Translations under genes and position numbers: made by a program
The notes under the pieces: generated by a model
Told to the model about the DNA's origin: nothing
The model's input: only the letters and a program-made list of their open reading frames with translations
Database searches by the model: none
Assembly: GCF_014651675.1 (NCBI RefSeq)
Contig: NZ_BMXI01000003.1
Location: 257,604 to 321,603 of the forward strand
DNA length: 64,000 bases
Reading direction: 5' to 3'
Source: Roseibacillus persicicus
GTDB lineage: Bacteria; Verrucomicrobiota; Verrucomicrobiia; Verrucomicrobiales; Akkermansiaceae
In this document: one piece after another, positions 17,177 through 26,871 of the stretch
Layout: each line of letters begins with the position of its first letter
How positions within the stretch are numbered: the stretch's first letter is position 1

Positions 17177-18616
17177 TCAGCCTTCCTTGTCGTTCCACAC
17201 CGCCTTCGCTATCTCCTTCTTAAACTCCTTCACCTTCTCCGCATACTCTGGCCTTCCCGCCAGATTCACCCACTCATCCGGATCCGCCTCCAGATCATAC
17301 AACTCGTCTTCACCCCAACGAAACTCAGTGAAACGATACCGCTCGCTAATCACCCCCTTGCGCCCGCCAACACAAGAGACATGCGCCACCCGTTCCCACT
17401 CGCGATTCGGATTCTCTAACAAAGGCTTCAAATCCCGCCCGTGTAGTACCACTTCCTCCGGTTTCTCGATCCCCGCCAATGACAAGAGAGTCGGATAAAT
17501 ATCGATATTCTGCACCACCCGCTCACACACCTGCCCGCCTTTTACCCCGGGCGCCTTAATCATCAACGGACACCTCATGCTCACGCGGTAATCTTTATTC
17601 TTCTGCCAAAGACCGTGCTCCGACAAGTGATACCCGTGGTCCCCCCACATCACGATGATGGTGTTCTCATACTCGCCCGTTTCTTTGAGCGCCTCAATGA
17701 TTTTTCCCATCTGCGCATCCGCATAGGTCGTGCATGCCAGATAGGCCCGCTTCAACCTCCTCGCCTCCTCATCGTCCACTCCCTCATTCCAAATATTCGA
17801 GCTTAGTGGCCGCTGATCCTTCTTGTGGACCACCCGCTCCACCCCTTCCGGAACCGGTGCCAGTTCACCCGCATCCTCCGGATACATGTCGAAGTATTTC
17901 TTCGGCGCGATCCAAGGCAAGTGAGGCAAAGTGAACCCCGCGCTGATCAGAAATGGCTTCTTGCGGTCACGCTCCTTCGCCAGAAACTCCACCACCGCCT
18001 CCGCCATCTCCCCGTCATGCAGTTCATTGTCCGCACAATCAATTGCCAGATACGCCAGGGCTGCTGGACCCGACTCCATCGCTAACAGGATGTCCAAGTC
18101 TTTGAGCACTCCGCCTTGTTCGACGACCTTATCCTGATGATGCTCCATCAGACGATACACCTCTGGCTGCCCATAAAAACGCCCCGGAACATCCCACGCC
18201 TTTCGCTCGGACTTCGGCACGTGCCCATGGTATAACTTACCCCGCGTCGCGGTCCAATACCCCGCCTCATGAAACACCGCCGGCCACGTCGACTGCATGG
18301 TGAGCATTGTTTCATAAAGCACTTTCGAATCCCCCTCCGTGAAGTTCCGGTTATCAAAGCGAATCCCCGACAGCATGGAAGACCGTGAAGGCATGCACAG
18401 AGGATAGTTCACATACGCGTTTTCAAACCGCGTCGATTCCGCCGCCAGCTTGTCCAAATTTGGCGTGATGACCTCTTTCGCCCCATAGGCCCCCATCTCC
18501 GGTCGCAGATCGTCGTAAGCGACAAAGAGAATATTCGGTCTCCTTCCATCCTCCGCTAACGCGGCAGAAATCGTTGAAACGAACCCGACAACTAAACTAA
18601 TGTAATACTTCCTCAT
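17177..18616 (-). CDS. Secreted sulfatase (iduronate-2-sulfatase-like)
   Basis: A 479-residue exported sulfatase with signal [21 protein letters not shown]. Motifs are [20 protein letters not shown] (metal aspartates), the C-x-P-S-R site [14 protein letters not shown] with Cys74 for formylglycine, GFTLPHLPW, and [18 protein letters not shown]. This order and the GDHGYHLGEH-type motif are typical of the iduronate-2-sulfatase branch, which also includes enzymes acting on marine polysaccharides. It needs an anaerobic or aerobic sulfatase-maturing enzyme, and none is visible in this window. First gene of the minus-strand pair. An AGCGTGAG stretch before the ATG is only a weak ribosome site. Confidence 0.94.
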   Translation of the reverse strand: MRKYYISLVVGFVSTISAALAEDGRRPNILFVAYDDLRPEMGAYGAKEVITPNLDKLAAESTRFENAYVNYPLCMPSRSSMLSGIRFDNRNFTEGDSKVLYETMLTMQSTWPAVFHEAGYWTATRGKLYHGHVPKSERKAWDVPGRFYGQPEVYRLMEHHQDKVVEQGGVLKDLDILLAMESGPAALAYLAIDCADNELHDGEMAEAVVEFLAKERDRKKPFLISAGFTLPHLPWIAPKKYFDMYPEDAGELAPVPEGVERVVHKKDQRPLSSNIWNEGVDDEEARRLKRAYLACTTYADAQMGKIIEALKETGEYENTIIVMWGDHGYHLSEHGLWQKNKDYRVSMRCPLMIKAPGVKGGQVCERVVQNIDIYPTLLSLAGIEKPEEVVLHGRDLKPLLENPNREWERVAHVSCVGGRKGVISERYRFTEFRWGEDELYDLEADPDEWVNLAGRPEYAEKVKEFKKEIAKAVWNDKEG

Positions 18617-18872
18617 CTCACGCTAAGCAATTTTCGCTCTTCAGCCACGCTGGGAACGCCTCTTCGCCACCGATTTCTGCAACAAAGATCGAAAAGGATT
18701 TGGTTTTTCATTCTCGGGCTGCGAGCTCCTCCAAGCAAGACCCACAAATCTTCGGAATCACGAGTCTTTGCCGGAACCCCAGCCAGACCGAGAATCCTCC
18801 CAAGCTACTTCTTGAGGAAATCAGGTGAAACGGGTAGAAAATAGCAATGAACGAATCCGTAAGAAAAGCCCG

Positions 18873-19736
18873 ATGAGCCAGGACAAGCTCATTGGTGGGT
18901 TGGAGCTGGGAGGCACCAAAACTGTCGTCGCGATTGGAACGGAAGCGGGGGTGGTCTTGGAGGAAGAGCGTTTTGCGACGACCACTCCTGCGGAGACCTT
19001 GGACCGGGCGGTGACTTGGTTGGAGGAACGGGGCCAACCCTCCGCAATCGGGATTGGCGCTTTTGGGCCTCTTGGGGTTGTTCGTGGTCAGGACCAGTAT
19101 GGTTGCCTTCTCTCTACCCCCAAGGAGGGCTGGTCGGATATTTCGATTCTGGCTCCCTTCGCGAAAGCCTTTCCTCATGCCCGCTTGAATATCGAGACCG
19201 ATGTCAATGCGGCCACTTTGGCGGAAGCTCGTCTGGGGGCGGCCAAGGGATTGGATGACGTGGCCTACATCACCATCGGCACCGGCATCGGCGCGGGAAT
19301 CTTGGCGGGTGGCCATCTGATTCACGGGTCGCTTCACCCGGAGTTCGGCCACCTGAAAGTCCCCCGGCATCCCGACGATCGGTTCGACGGGGTTTGTCAA
19401 TTTCATCACGACTGCCTCGAAGGTCTCGCCTGCGGACCGGCGATCGCGGCGCGCTGGGGCACGGCGGCGGTCGACCTACCGGCCGACCACCCCGCGTGGG
19501 AGATGGAGGCGTGGTATCTGGCCCACGGGGCGCTCTCGCTCCTCAGCATCGTCGCCCCCGCCCGCATCATCATCGGCGGCGGGGTTTCGCAGGCCGAGAG
19601 TTTTCACGAGAAGGTGGAAAACATTCTGCGCGAGATCGCCGCAGGCTACTTTCACCCTCTCGGCGAGGGGCCCTACATCGTACCTCCCGCGCTCGGCCAA
19701 CAGGCTGGAATCGCGGGAGCTCTCCTGCTGGCCTAA
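18873..19736 (+). CDS. ROK-family sugar kinase (fructokinase-like)
   Basis: A 287-residue ROK kinase. The phosphate-binding loop is ELGGTKTVVAIG, and the ROK zinc motif is intact: a His in EFGHLKVPRH, then CQFHHDCLEGLACGPA. That spacing is the pattern of fructokinase/mannokinase-type ROK enzymes, which phosphorylate a hexose imported or released from glycans; the actual sugar is not determined. ATG 18873 (MSQDKLIGGLEL) fits the family start, but a GTG at 18825 has a better ribosome site (GAGGAAA) and would add 16 mostly polar residues. The gene ends with a 4-base overlap with the convergent oxidoreductase gene. Confidence 0.9.
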   Translation: MSQDKLIGGLELGGTKTVVAIGTEAGVVLEEERFATTTPAETLDRAVTWLEERGQPSAIGIGAFGPLGVVRGQDQYGCLLSTPKEGWSDISILAPFAKAFPHARLNIETDVNAATLAEARLGAAKGLDDVAYITIGTGIGAGILAGGHLIHGSLHPEFGHLKVPRHPDDRFDGVCQFHHDCLEGLACGPAIAARWGTAAVDLPADHPAWEMEAWYLAHGALSLLSIVAPARIIIGGGVSQAESFHEKVENILREIAAGYFHPLGEGPYIVPPALGQQAGIAGALLLA

Positions 19737-20830
19737 CCAGCCACCGCAACCAGCTCGCCCCCTTGTTCGGCCGAGGCCAAACAGGCATCAAGGATCAATT
19801 GGGTCTTGAGAGAAATGGCGGGCCAATCTTCGTTTAAAGTCCCCGAGAACACCGCCTTGGCGAAATTCTGAAACATTCGCGTGTCCTGCCCCCAGGGTTG
19901 ACCAGTTTCGCCGAGAACATGGGGATTGGCAGGCACCTTCACCTCTGGACCAGCGGTGACCCGGTGTTCAATACGGTTGATCTCGAAGGCGGGCTCGTAG
20001 CTGTTCCAAGGATGGATGAAGTCCTTCATCGAAACCGTCCCCTTCTGTCCACAGATATTGGCCCATTGCTGCAATTCCGCATCGAACGAACAATAGAATG
20101 AACCCGAAACGCCGTTGGAATAAAAGAGCTCGCCCGAGAAGGCAGTCGGGGTCTTGCCATCATCGGCTACGGCGAGGGTATGGGCCGAAACTTTCGAAGG
20201 AAGCTGCCACTGCATGGCAAAAAGAATCACACGCAGATTATACCATCCCAAGTCACCCAAACAACCCGCTGGCTCCAAATCAGCATTGACCCGAATATTT
20301 TCATCAAAATCATCTCCCGCCAGAAAGGTGAACTCCGAGCTGATTCTCCGAATGGGACCAATCCGTTGCTCATCTTCTAACAGCTTTCGCAAAACTTCGA
20401 GCCGCGGACTGTGCATGAACATGACCCCGTCCATAAACTGCACCTGGTTCTCCCGACAGGCTTCAATCATTTCCCGCAGGTCCTTTGCAGTAACCGCACA
20501 GGGCTTCTCGCAGATCACATGCTTACCAGCTTGCGCGGCCTTGATCACCCACTCTTTCCTTAAGGCGGTGGGCAAGGGAACATAAACCGCATCGATTTCC
20601 GGTGAGTCTAACAGCTCGCTATAATCGCCATAGGCGGTGGGCGCCTCCTCAAAAGAGAATTCAGCCTGATGGGTCTCGATGAAATTTCCCGCCTTGCTCT
20701 TATCCCTCGCGGCAACGGCTTTGACCACACAGGTGCCAGAGTGGTAAATCGCCTTCCAGTTCTTCCCCGCGATGCGCGCGGCGCCGATGAATCCGATTCG
20801 CAATGGTTGTTTCGGTTGGTTCGTGCTCAC
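19733..20830 (-). CDS. GFO/IDH/MocA-family oxidoreductase
   Basis: A 365-residue NAD(P)-dependent oxidoreductase with the Rossmann opening LRIGFIGAARIAGKN and the family motif HVICEKPCAVTAKDL containing the catalytic Lys. The C-terminal domain is the usual beta-sheet substrate domain. Likely substrates are sugars or cyclitols, and location beside the polysaccharide locus fits. Start choice: GTG 20830 has GAGGG seven bases upstream; TTG 20803 would start directly at LRIGF and leave a 5' leader closely matching one found at 45389-45405. The longer frame to 20971 has no support. Confidence 0.88.
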   Translation of the reverse strand: MSTNQPKQPLRIGFIGAARIAGKNWKAIYHSGTCVVKAVAARDKSKAGNFIETHQAEFSFEEAPTAYGDYSELLDSPEIDAVYVPLPTALRKEWVIKAAQAGKHVICEKPCAVTAKDLREMIEACRENQVQFMDGVMFMHSPRLEVLRKLLEDEQRIGPIRRISSEFTFLAGDDFDENIRVNADLEPAGCLGDLGWYNLRVILFAMQWQLPSKVSAHTLAVADDGKTPTAFSGELFYSNGVSGSFYCSFDAELQQWANICGQKGTVSMKDFIHPWNSYEPAFEINRIEHRVTAGPEVKVPANPHVLGETGQPWGQDTRMFQNFAKAVFSGTLNEDWPAISLKTQLILDACLASAEQGGELVAVAG

Positions 20831-21189
20831 CTCCCCACCCTCGCTTTCCTCGCCCTGAAGGCAAACCCAAGTTGCCACCAATTTTGGAAAAGGTACCGCA
20901 AGGAACTCAATGCTGAACGAGAAAGTGACCCCCATTGCTGGACTGGGGTGGTTCTGGTTTTTTCGCCGCAAAAGGGCTCAAAAGGCTCAAAGAGGAAGAG
21001 GCCTTGGCTTAGCAAAGTGATGAAGTCCCTTGAGAGCCTCCCAACCTTTCATTTTTGCGATCTTTTCGCGCCTCTTTGCGGCTCGATATTCGTGCAGCAT
21101 CCAGAACGAGCGCCCCGAGCGATCCCCGTGCGGTTTTTCTAGCTGAATTCTCCAAGAGTGGCATGATATAGCTGGCGCCGCCGCTGACG
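20831..21189. repeat. Non-coding region with degenerate opposed repeat arms
   Basis: About 360 bases between the oxidoreductase and TonB-like genes. Two Arg/Lys-free, purine-tract arms face each other: TTCGCCGCAAAAGGGCTC with AAAGAGGAAGAGG near 20960-21005, and TTTTTGCGATCTTTTCGCG with CTCTTTGCGGCTC near 21053-21085. Such degenerate CGCAAAG-type words commonly occur as dispersed intergenic repeats. I see no gene here; short open frames on both strands look random. Confidence 0.45.
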
Positions 21190-22407
21190 ATGAACACCTA
21201 CTCGATGCGCAAACCCCGCTCCTTTGACTGGGCCAAGGCTTTCTTGGTCTCCGTCGCGGTGCATCTGTTTCTCGTCTTGCTGTGGGTCGGGGCCATGGTG
21301 CTGGAACTCTTTGTGATTGAAGCGCGTGAATTCGTGGAAGAAATCGTGCCAGAGGAGTCGATCGTCACTCTGCAAGCCGAGATGGTGGAGGTTTTGCAAG
21401 AGGCCCAAATGGAGACCACCCCGGACCTGGCCGAGGTCGAACCCAAGCCCGCCGAAAAGGAATTCGTCCCCACCCGACCGAGTCAAGAAACGAGCGAGGA
21501 GGTCAAATCCGAGCGCTACTTTGGCGAAAGAAGCACCGCCGCCGCCAGCGAGGGAGAAGCCGCCGAGTCCGGGCTGGAAGTCCCAACCCAAGACGGACGC
21601 GAGGCCCGCACCCCTAATGACATGGAGTTGGCGAACTCGGACTTTTCCGACGGCGATCGCGAGGGAGCACCCGGCCAGCCTGGCGAACCCCTTCCGCTCT
21701 CCGAGACCGCCCTCATCCAGGAATCCATCCCCGAACCGGAGATGGCGGAGCAAAGCAACGAGTTCCCCGAACTCGCCGAACCGCTGGAGACCCCGCCCTT
21801 CGAAGCTCCCGAGCCGACGGAACCCACCGCCCAGGAACGATTGGAGCAGGCTCAGGCCAAGGCGGCGGAGCTCCTTGCGCTCGATGAGAGCATCCCCGTC
21901 CCCAAAGAAGAGGAAAAGCCCGAACCCAAAGAGGAAACCGCCCCGGAGGAAAAAATCCCCGAGCCCAAGCCTGCGGCCCAGTCAGCACAAATGGCGGGCG
22001 GAGTCTCGGGCAATCGGGGCCTCGACGGAGGCTTCGACCGCGAGGCGACCAAGACCCGTTTGAGCGGCACCATCCGCCGACGAGGCGAAAGCTCCCTGGA
22101 GGTGGAGGATAGCGTGAAAGGACGCTTTCTCGCCGAGGTGAATCGCGAGATTGAGAAGGCCTGGCAACGGGAGTGCATCCTGCGACGCGAACACATTTTG
22201 CCCGGAGTGCTCGCAGTGAGCTTCGTGGTCAATGACACTGGGAAGGTCACCGGCTTCCGGTTCGATTCCCGAATCGCGGGCGGCACCATTCAGGAAGGCT
22301 TCACCATGCGCGCCATCCAAAAGGCCAAGATTCCCGCCATGCCAGCGGAGATGAAAGAAGAACTCGATGGCACCCAATTGGAGCTCAATCTCACCTTCTT
22401 TTTCTAG
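21190..22407 (+). CDS. TonB/TolA-like energy-transducing protein
   Basis: A 405-residue protein with a cytoplasmic N-terminus, one membrane helix (AFLVSVAVHLFLVLLWVGAMVL, about 16-37), a long Pro/Glu/Lys-rich linker (about 50-275, with repeated PEP, PKP and PKEE units) and a C-terminal TonB-like domain (about 300-405: VNREIEKAWQRE, VLAVSFVVNDTGKVTGFRF, LELNLTFFF). TonB proteins carry the proton-motive force to outer-membrane receptors. The TonB-dependent receptor at 31.7-33.7 kb could be a client, but no ExbBD genes are nearby. The His in the helix (SVAVHLFLV) is in the place of the functional TonB His. Confidence 0.82.
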   Translation: MNTYSMRKPRSFDWAKAFLVSVAVHLFLVLLWVGAMVLELFVIEAREFVEEIVPEESIVTLQAEMVEVLQEAQMETTPDLAEVEPKPAEKEFVPTRPSQETSEEVKSERYFGERSTAAASEGEAAESGLEVPTQDGREARTPNDMELANSDFSDGDREGAPGQPGEPLPLSETALIQESIPEPEMAEQSNEFPELAEPLETPPFEAPEPTEPTAQERLEQAQAKAAELLALDESIPVPKEEEKPEPKEETAPEEKIPEPKPAAQSAQMAGGVSGNRGLDGGFDREATKTRLSGTIRRRGESSLEVEDSVKGRFLAEVNREIEKAWQRECILRREHILPGVLAVSFVVNDTGKVTGFRFDSRIAGGTIQEGFTMRAIQKAKIPAMPAEMKEELDGTQLELNLTFFF

Positions 22408-22495
22408 GCGAGTTCGCCTCCGGTGCTTTCGGGTTCGGCCCCCCGGAGGGTATGTTACTGGTCCATTGGGCTCCGGATCAGATTCTTTGGTAACT

Positions 22496-23872
22496 TCAGT
22501 CGCTATCGGTCTCATCGACTGGCATTGGCACGACAGGAGGCTGCGGAGTAGGTTCGGAACTCCCAATTTTGCTCCACTCATCTGACTGTTCCAACATCCT
22601 ATCGAAATCGTTGGCCAAGATCATCCCGGCAAATTTTCCAGCGTCGCTACGAGGATCAATTTCTGTTCCTCGAATCGTATCCTTTACGAACCCAAAAAAC
22701 TCACGCTGTTCAAGGGTGGGTTCAACCTGGAGGATGGCATGACCAACCACCGCCATCCTCATTGTCACCAAGGCAAGCCCAGCATTGAATTCTCCTCCCT
22801 TGGAGCCAAAAGCGACTTCAACCAACTTTCTATCATAGGACACATAACTGCTGAGATTCAAAAATCCAATTGCCCCTATGACCAACTCCTCGTCGCCAAC
22901 AGCCAACAAATTCTGAAACAGGGGATAAATCGCATCACTCTGATCTTTACGGCTGTAGTAGGACTCGGCCATGTAGCGACAAAACTCGAATTTGTATTGG
23001 TCTTCATCCTCGGATGCCAGCTCCTCAAACCATTTCCTCCCCGGCTCGAAGTCAGCCTTCATCCACCGGTAACCTAACAGGGCCAAGGGCTCTTCGCTTG
23101 TGTATTTTCCTTCAAAATAGGATTCCAAGCGAGCCGCCTGTTCAACCCAATCCACTTGTTCCGACAGACCTGTGATATAGGCGATCGTCAAATAGTTGTA
23201 ATCTGGGACAGTCTCTAAGATATAATTCCAGGCTGCCTCGCCATCTTGCCGCGCCCACAATTCCATGATGAGAACTCCGATCTCGTCGGAGACGTCGCCC
23301 TCGTCATCCCAGAGCGTGCGCCTATCGTTCTCGTATTCTAACAGAGCCTTTTCGGGATCGCCCGCGAGAGCCTGTCCCACCCGAATCTCCCCCCGCAACT
23401 CGCGAAGCCACCACTCCCCGGCTTCCTGATCCAAAAAGACGAGAACTTCATCAGGATCTTCACGCGCCCACGAACAAACCATCGGGTAGATAAAACCGAT
23501 CAATGGATGGGATTCATTGTTGTTCGCCGCGGCCAGGATTTCTAACAGAAGCTCCTTACGTTCACCTGCACTGAGTTCGAGGTCAAACTCTCGGCTCTCC
23601 TCCTTCCAATAGAACTCGTCGAGCTCCTCCTCTTCGATCCCAAGCTTCTCCAGCCACTTCCGACGGAACTCCAAAAGGCGTGAGCTCAATTTCTCGAGCT
23701 CTCTCTCATCCGGCTTTCGCCAATCATCACTTCTATCTACCGCAAGCGCAGCAGACTCGAGGGTAGCCGATTTTGCGGGATGCTTGAGTTCGACCGCCTC
23801 TTCTCTATCACAGCTTGTGAATCCAAGCAGCAATACCAAAACTGCTAGCGAAACAGCCTCCTTTTTCAGCAT
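22496..23872 (-). CDS. Lipoprotein of unknown function
   Basis: A 458-residue protein with a lipobox (LLGFTSC, Cys about 21) after a hydrophobic signal segment, so it is probably anchored in the outer or inner membrane. The rest is acidic and helical, with repeated helix-pair patterns (for example AWNYILETVPDYNYLTIAYITGL and FEELASEDEDQYKFEFCRYMAESYY) reminiscent of TPR-type solenoids, and a Pro-rich end (PTPQPPVVPMPVDE). No enzyme motif is visible. It carries three copies of the CTAACAG word in 500 bases. It converges on the TonB-like gene and is codirectional with glmS. Confidence 0.72.
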   Translation of the reverse strand: MLKKEAVSLAVLVLLLGFTSCDREEAVELKHPAKSATLESAALAVDRSDDWRKPDERELEKLSSRLLEFRRKWLEKLGIEEEELDEFYWKEESREFDLELSAGERKELLLEILAAANNNESHPLIGFIYPMVCSWAREDPDEVLVFLDQEAGEWWLRELRGEIRVGQALAGDPEKALLEYENDRRTLWDDEGDVSDEIGVLIMELWARQDGEAAWNYILETVPDYNYLTIAYITGLSEQVDWVEQAARLESYFEGKYTSEEPLALLGYRWMKADFEPGRKWFEELASEDEDQYKFEFCRYMAESYYSRKDQSDAIYPLFQNLLAVGDEELVIGAIGFLNLSSYVSYDRKLVEVAFGSKGGEFNAGLALVTMRMAVVGHAILQVEPTLEQREFFGFVKDTIRGTEIDPRSDAGKFAGMILANDFDRMLEQSDEWSKIGSSEPTPQPPVVPMPVDETDSD

Positions 23873-23936
23873 TCCCTATCTCTATCTTCAACTCCTTGGA
23901 ACCGAAGAATAAAATGATAGAGTTTATTTTAAAGCC

Positions 23937-25793
23937 TTACTCCACCGTCACACTCTTGGCCAAGTTACGGGGCTGATCGATGGGGCACCCCCGGAGACGG
24001 GCGACATGATAGGCGAACAGTTGCAAAGCCACGGTTGCGGGAATGACTGCGGCATGTAGCGGCGCAGCCGGAATGCGAATGATGTCGTCCCCGTAGTCAT
24101 TCACCTCATCATCCCCTTCGGTGGCAACCAACAGAACCTTGGAACCGCGGGCGCGGCACTCCGCAACGTTGGAGAGGGTCTTGTCTTTGCCGGGGCCATC
24201 GGGCACAAGGGCGATGATGGGGAGTTCTTCGGTGAGGAGAGCGATGGAGCCGTGTTTGAGCTCCGCGGCATGGAAGGCCTCGGCATGAATATAACTGATC
24301 TCCTTGATCTTGAGCGCCCCTTCGAGGGCCACGGGATACATATAACCGCGACCAATATAGAACGCGCTTTCTGCCTTGATGTAGTTCTCGGCAATCTCGG
24401 CGATGTGATCGTTTTGCTTGAGGACCTCGCGCACTTGATCGGGGATGGCCTCGATCTCTTTCACAAAGCGCACGCCGCGCTCACGTGACATGCGGGCGGC
24501 ACGGGCGAACTTGAGCGCAATCATCAGCAGACAACTCACTTGGGAGGTGAAGGCCTTGGTGGAAGCGACAGAAATCTCAGGCCCGGCATGGAGGTAGATT
24601 CCGCGCCCTGTCTCGCGGGCAATGGTGGAACCCACCACGTTGACCAGACCCGCCACGAGGGCGCCTTTATCCACCGCCTCTCTCACCGCCGCGAGAGTGT
24701 CGGCGGTTTCCCCGCTCTGGGAAATGGCGAGCACCAAATCCTTCGAACCCACGATAGGGTTGCGGTAGCGGAACTCGGCAGCTTGCTCGACCTCGGCGGG
24801 AATGCCCGCAAAGTCCTCGATGGCATACTCCCCCACCAAACCGGCATTCAGACTCGTACCGCAGCCAATCAGCAGCACGCGGTGAAGCTCCGCCAGATCA
24901 CGCGGCTGGACATTGAGACCCGACAGCACGGAGTTCCCGCGGTCCGAATCCATGCGACCGCGGATGGTGTTCCAGATGGAGTCCGGTTGCTCGAAAATTT
25001 CCTTCAGCATGTAGTGGGCGTATCCCCCTTTTTCCGCCGCATCATCGGACCAGTCAATCTGGGTCGACTCGCGAGTGACGGGCATGGCATCCAGGCTACA
25101 GATATCGACCTTGGGCCCCTCGATGCGCGCAACGTCATTGTCGTCGAGGTAAATCACTTGGCGCGTGTATCGCAGGATGGCGGCGGCATCACTGGCAACG
25201 AGAGTTTCGTCTTCGCCCAAGCCGATGACGATCGGGCTCCCCCGTCGGGCCACCACCAGCACCCCCGGTTCATCAATCGCCACGCAGGCGATCCCGAATG
25301 TTCCCTCGACCTGATTGAGCGCGGTAGTCACCGCCTTGACCAAATCCCCTTCGTAAAAGGAGTCCACCAAGTGGGCGAGAACCTCGGTATCGGTCTCGGA
25401 CACAAAGACTCGGCCATCGGCTTCGAGCCGGGCTTTGAGGGCCTTATAGTTCTCGATGATTCCATTGTGCACCAGCGTCACCCGGTTCCCCTCTTCCCCC
25501 GCAGGTCTCGCCGCGTGAGGGTGCGCGTTCACCGTGGTGGGAGGTCCGTGGGTTGCCCAGCGGGTGTGCGCAATGCCAGCAGTGGCACCGCCAAGAGAAG
25601 GTATTTTGTCAAACTCTCCCAGCTGATTGACGAGGTTGACGACCTTGCCTTCGCACTTTTCCACCCGAATTCCTTCCGGTGAAACCAAGGCCAATCCAGC
25701 AGAGTCATAGCCACGATACTCGAGCCTCTTGAGGCCGTTTAACAAAATGGGGGCAGCGGACTGGGTGCCACTGTAACCGACGATTCCACACAT
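23937..25793 (-). CDS. glmS: Glutamine-fructose-6-phosphate aminotransferase (isomerizing)
   Basis: A 618-residue enzyme making glucosamine-6-phosphate from fructose-6-phosphate and glutamine, the first step to UDP-GlcNAc and peptidoglycan. The N-terminal Cys nucleophile is in MCGIVGYSG, with ARTRWATHG-type IAHTRWATHGPPT and NGIIEN; the SIS domains carry LIGCGTSLNAG, ISQSGETADTLAA, SVASTKAFTSQ and the C-terminal LRGCPIDQPRNLAKSVTVE. The start is ATG 25793 because Cys2 must become the N-terminus; the upstream frame is not coding. There is no sign of a glmS ribozyme in the short upstream region. Confidence 0.98.
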   Translation of the reverse strand: MCGIVGYSGTQSAAPILLNGLKRLEYRGYDSAGLALVSPEGIRVEKCEGKVVNLVNQLGEFDKIPSLGGATAGIAHTRWATHGPPTTVNAHPHAARPAGEEGNRVTLVHNGIIENYKALKARLEADGRVFVSETDTEVLAHLVDSFYEGDLVKAVTTALNQVEGTFGIACVAIDEPGVLVVARRGSPIVIGLGEDETLVASDAAAILRYTRQVIYLDDNDVARIEGPKVDICSLDAMPVTRESTQIDWSDDAAEKGGYAHYMLKEIFEQPDSIWNTIRGRMDSDRGNSVLSGLNVQPRDLAELHRVLLIGCGTSLNAGLVGEYAIEDFAGIPAEVEQAAEFRYRNPIVGSKDLVLAISQSGETADTLAAVREAVDKGALVAGLVNVVGSTIARETGRGIYLHAGPEISVASTKAFTSQVSCLLMIALKFARAARMSRERGVRFVKEIEAIPDQVREVLKQNDHIAEIAENYIKAESAFYIGRGYMYPVALEGALKIKEISYIHAEAFHAAELKHGSIALLTEELPIIALVPDGPGKDKTLSNVAECRARGSKVLLVATEGDDEVNDYGDDIIRIPAAPLHAAVIPATVALQLFAYHVARLRGCPIDQPRNLAKSVTVE

Positions 25794-25929
25794 ATTTTTC
25801 GGGGCAGACTTTACCAAACTGATCCCGCAAGCCAACCACCAATGACCTTCTGGCAAATTGAACCAAGGCCACCTCTTTTCTCTTTTTTTGATTTCGTTTT
25901 CTCAAAAATCCCTGCATGGATTCAAGCTC

Positions 25930-26865
25930 ATGAGCGAAACCCTTCCCGTAGTAATTGGCGGCACCGTTGCCATCGACAATGTCAAAACCCCCGATGCCGA
26001 GCACAACGACCTCCTGGGTGGTTCGGCTTCCTATGCCTCTTTGGCCGCTTCTTTTTTTGCCAAACCCGTGCACCTCGTGGGTATCGTGGGAAAAGACTTT
26101 CCTGAGAAGCACCTCGAAATGCTTTCTTCGAACGGCGTGCAGCAGGATTCGCTCGAGCACTCCGAGGGTGATTCCTTCACTTGGACCGGCGAGTATTTCA
26201 ACAGCATGAACGACCGCAAGACCCACACCGTGGCTCTGAACGTGTTGGAAAACTGGTCGGTGAAGGTCCCCGGCGATGCCGCCAAATGCCCTATCGTAGT
26301 CGCGGCCAACATGTCGCCCCAGAATCAGATGGAAATGATCGAGGCCTGCACCGACTCCGAGAAATTCGTGCTCATCGACACCATGGATCTATGGATCGAG
26401 ATCGCCAACGACGCCTTGCATGAGGTGCTCAAGAAAGTCGATCTCCTGGTCATCAATGAAAGCGAAGCGCGCGAATTCGCCGGCACCAGTAACCTCATCA
26501 AGGCCGGCAAAATCCTGCGCGGGAAGGGTCCCAAGTATGTGATCATCAAGTTGGGTGAATTTGGCGCGGTGCTCTTTGGCCCCGAGGAGGACCACCACGG
26601 TCTCTTCCGCTGCAACGCCTTCCCCCTCGAAGACGTGGCCGACCCCACGGGTGCGGGCGACACTTTCCTGGGAGGATTGGCCGGTTACCTCGCCTCCCTT
26701 GGCAAAACCGATTTCACCTTCGAAGAACTGCGCGATGGCGTGGTGCGCGGCACGGTTCTCGCCAGTTACACCTGCGAAGACTTCTCCACCCGTCGGCTTG
26801 AAAAACTCGACGAAGGAGAACTCAACGCCCGCCTCAATCTCTTCCGCGAGATGAGCTGCTGGTAG
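25930..26865 (+). CDS. PfkB-family carbohydrate or nucleoside kinase
   Basis: A 311-residue ribokinase-fold kinase with GGTVAIDNVKTP at the N-terminus, LLGGSASYASLAASFF (substrate loop), LLVINESEARE, YVIIKLGEFGAVLF and the catalytic DPTGAGDTFLGG. The acceptor sugar or nucleoside cannot be fixed from sequence. ATG 25930 (MSETLPVVIGG) fits the family. The gene lies divergent from glmS, with 136 bases between, and ends in a nested inverted repeat that probably terminates transcription. Confidence 0.9.
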   Translation: MSETLPVVIGGTVAIDNVKTPDAEHNDLLGGSASYASLAASFFAKPVHLVGIVGKDFPEKHLEMLSSNGVQQDSLEHSEGDSFTWTGEYFNSMNDRKTHTVALNVLENWSVKVPGDAAKCPIVVAANMSPQNQMEMIEACTDSEKFVLIDTMDLWIEIANDALHEVLKKVDLLVINESEAREFAGTSNLIKAGKILRGKGPKYVIIKLGEFGAVLFGPEEDHHGLFRCNAFPLEDVADPTGAGDTFLGGLAGYLASLGKTDFTFEELRDGVVRGTVLASYTCEDFSTRRLEKLDEGELNARLNLFREMSCW

Positions 26866-26871
26866 AAACCC

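Noticed and set aside
24540-25682. 380-codon plus-strand open frame
   Set aside because: Antisense to glmS, which has all its catalytic motifs; frame has no recognisable domain.
25794-25929. Possible glmS ribozyme upstream of glmS
   Set aside because: The gap to the divergent kinase gene is only 136 bases and shows none of the conserved ribozyme core.
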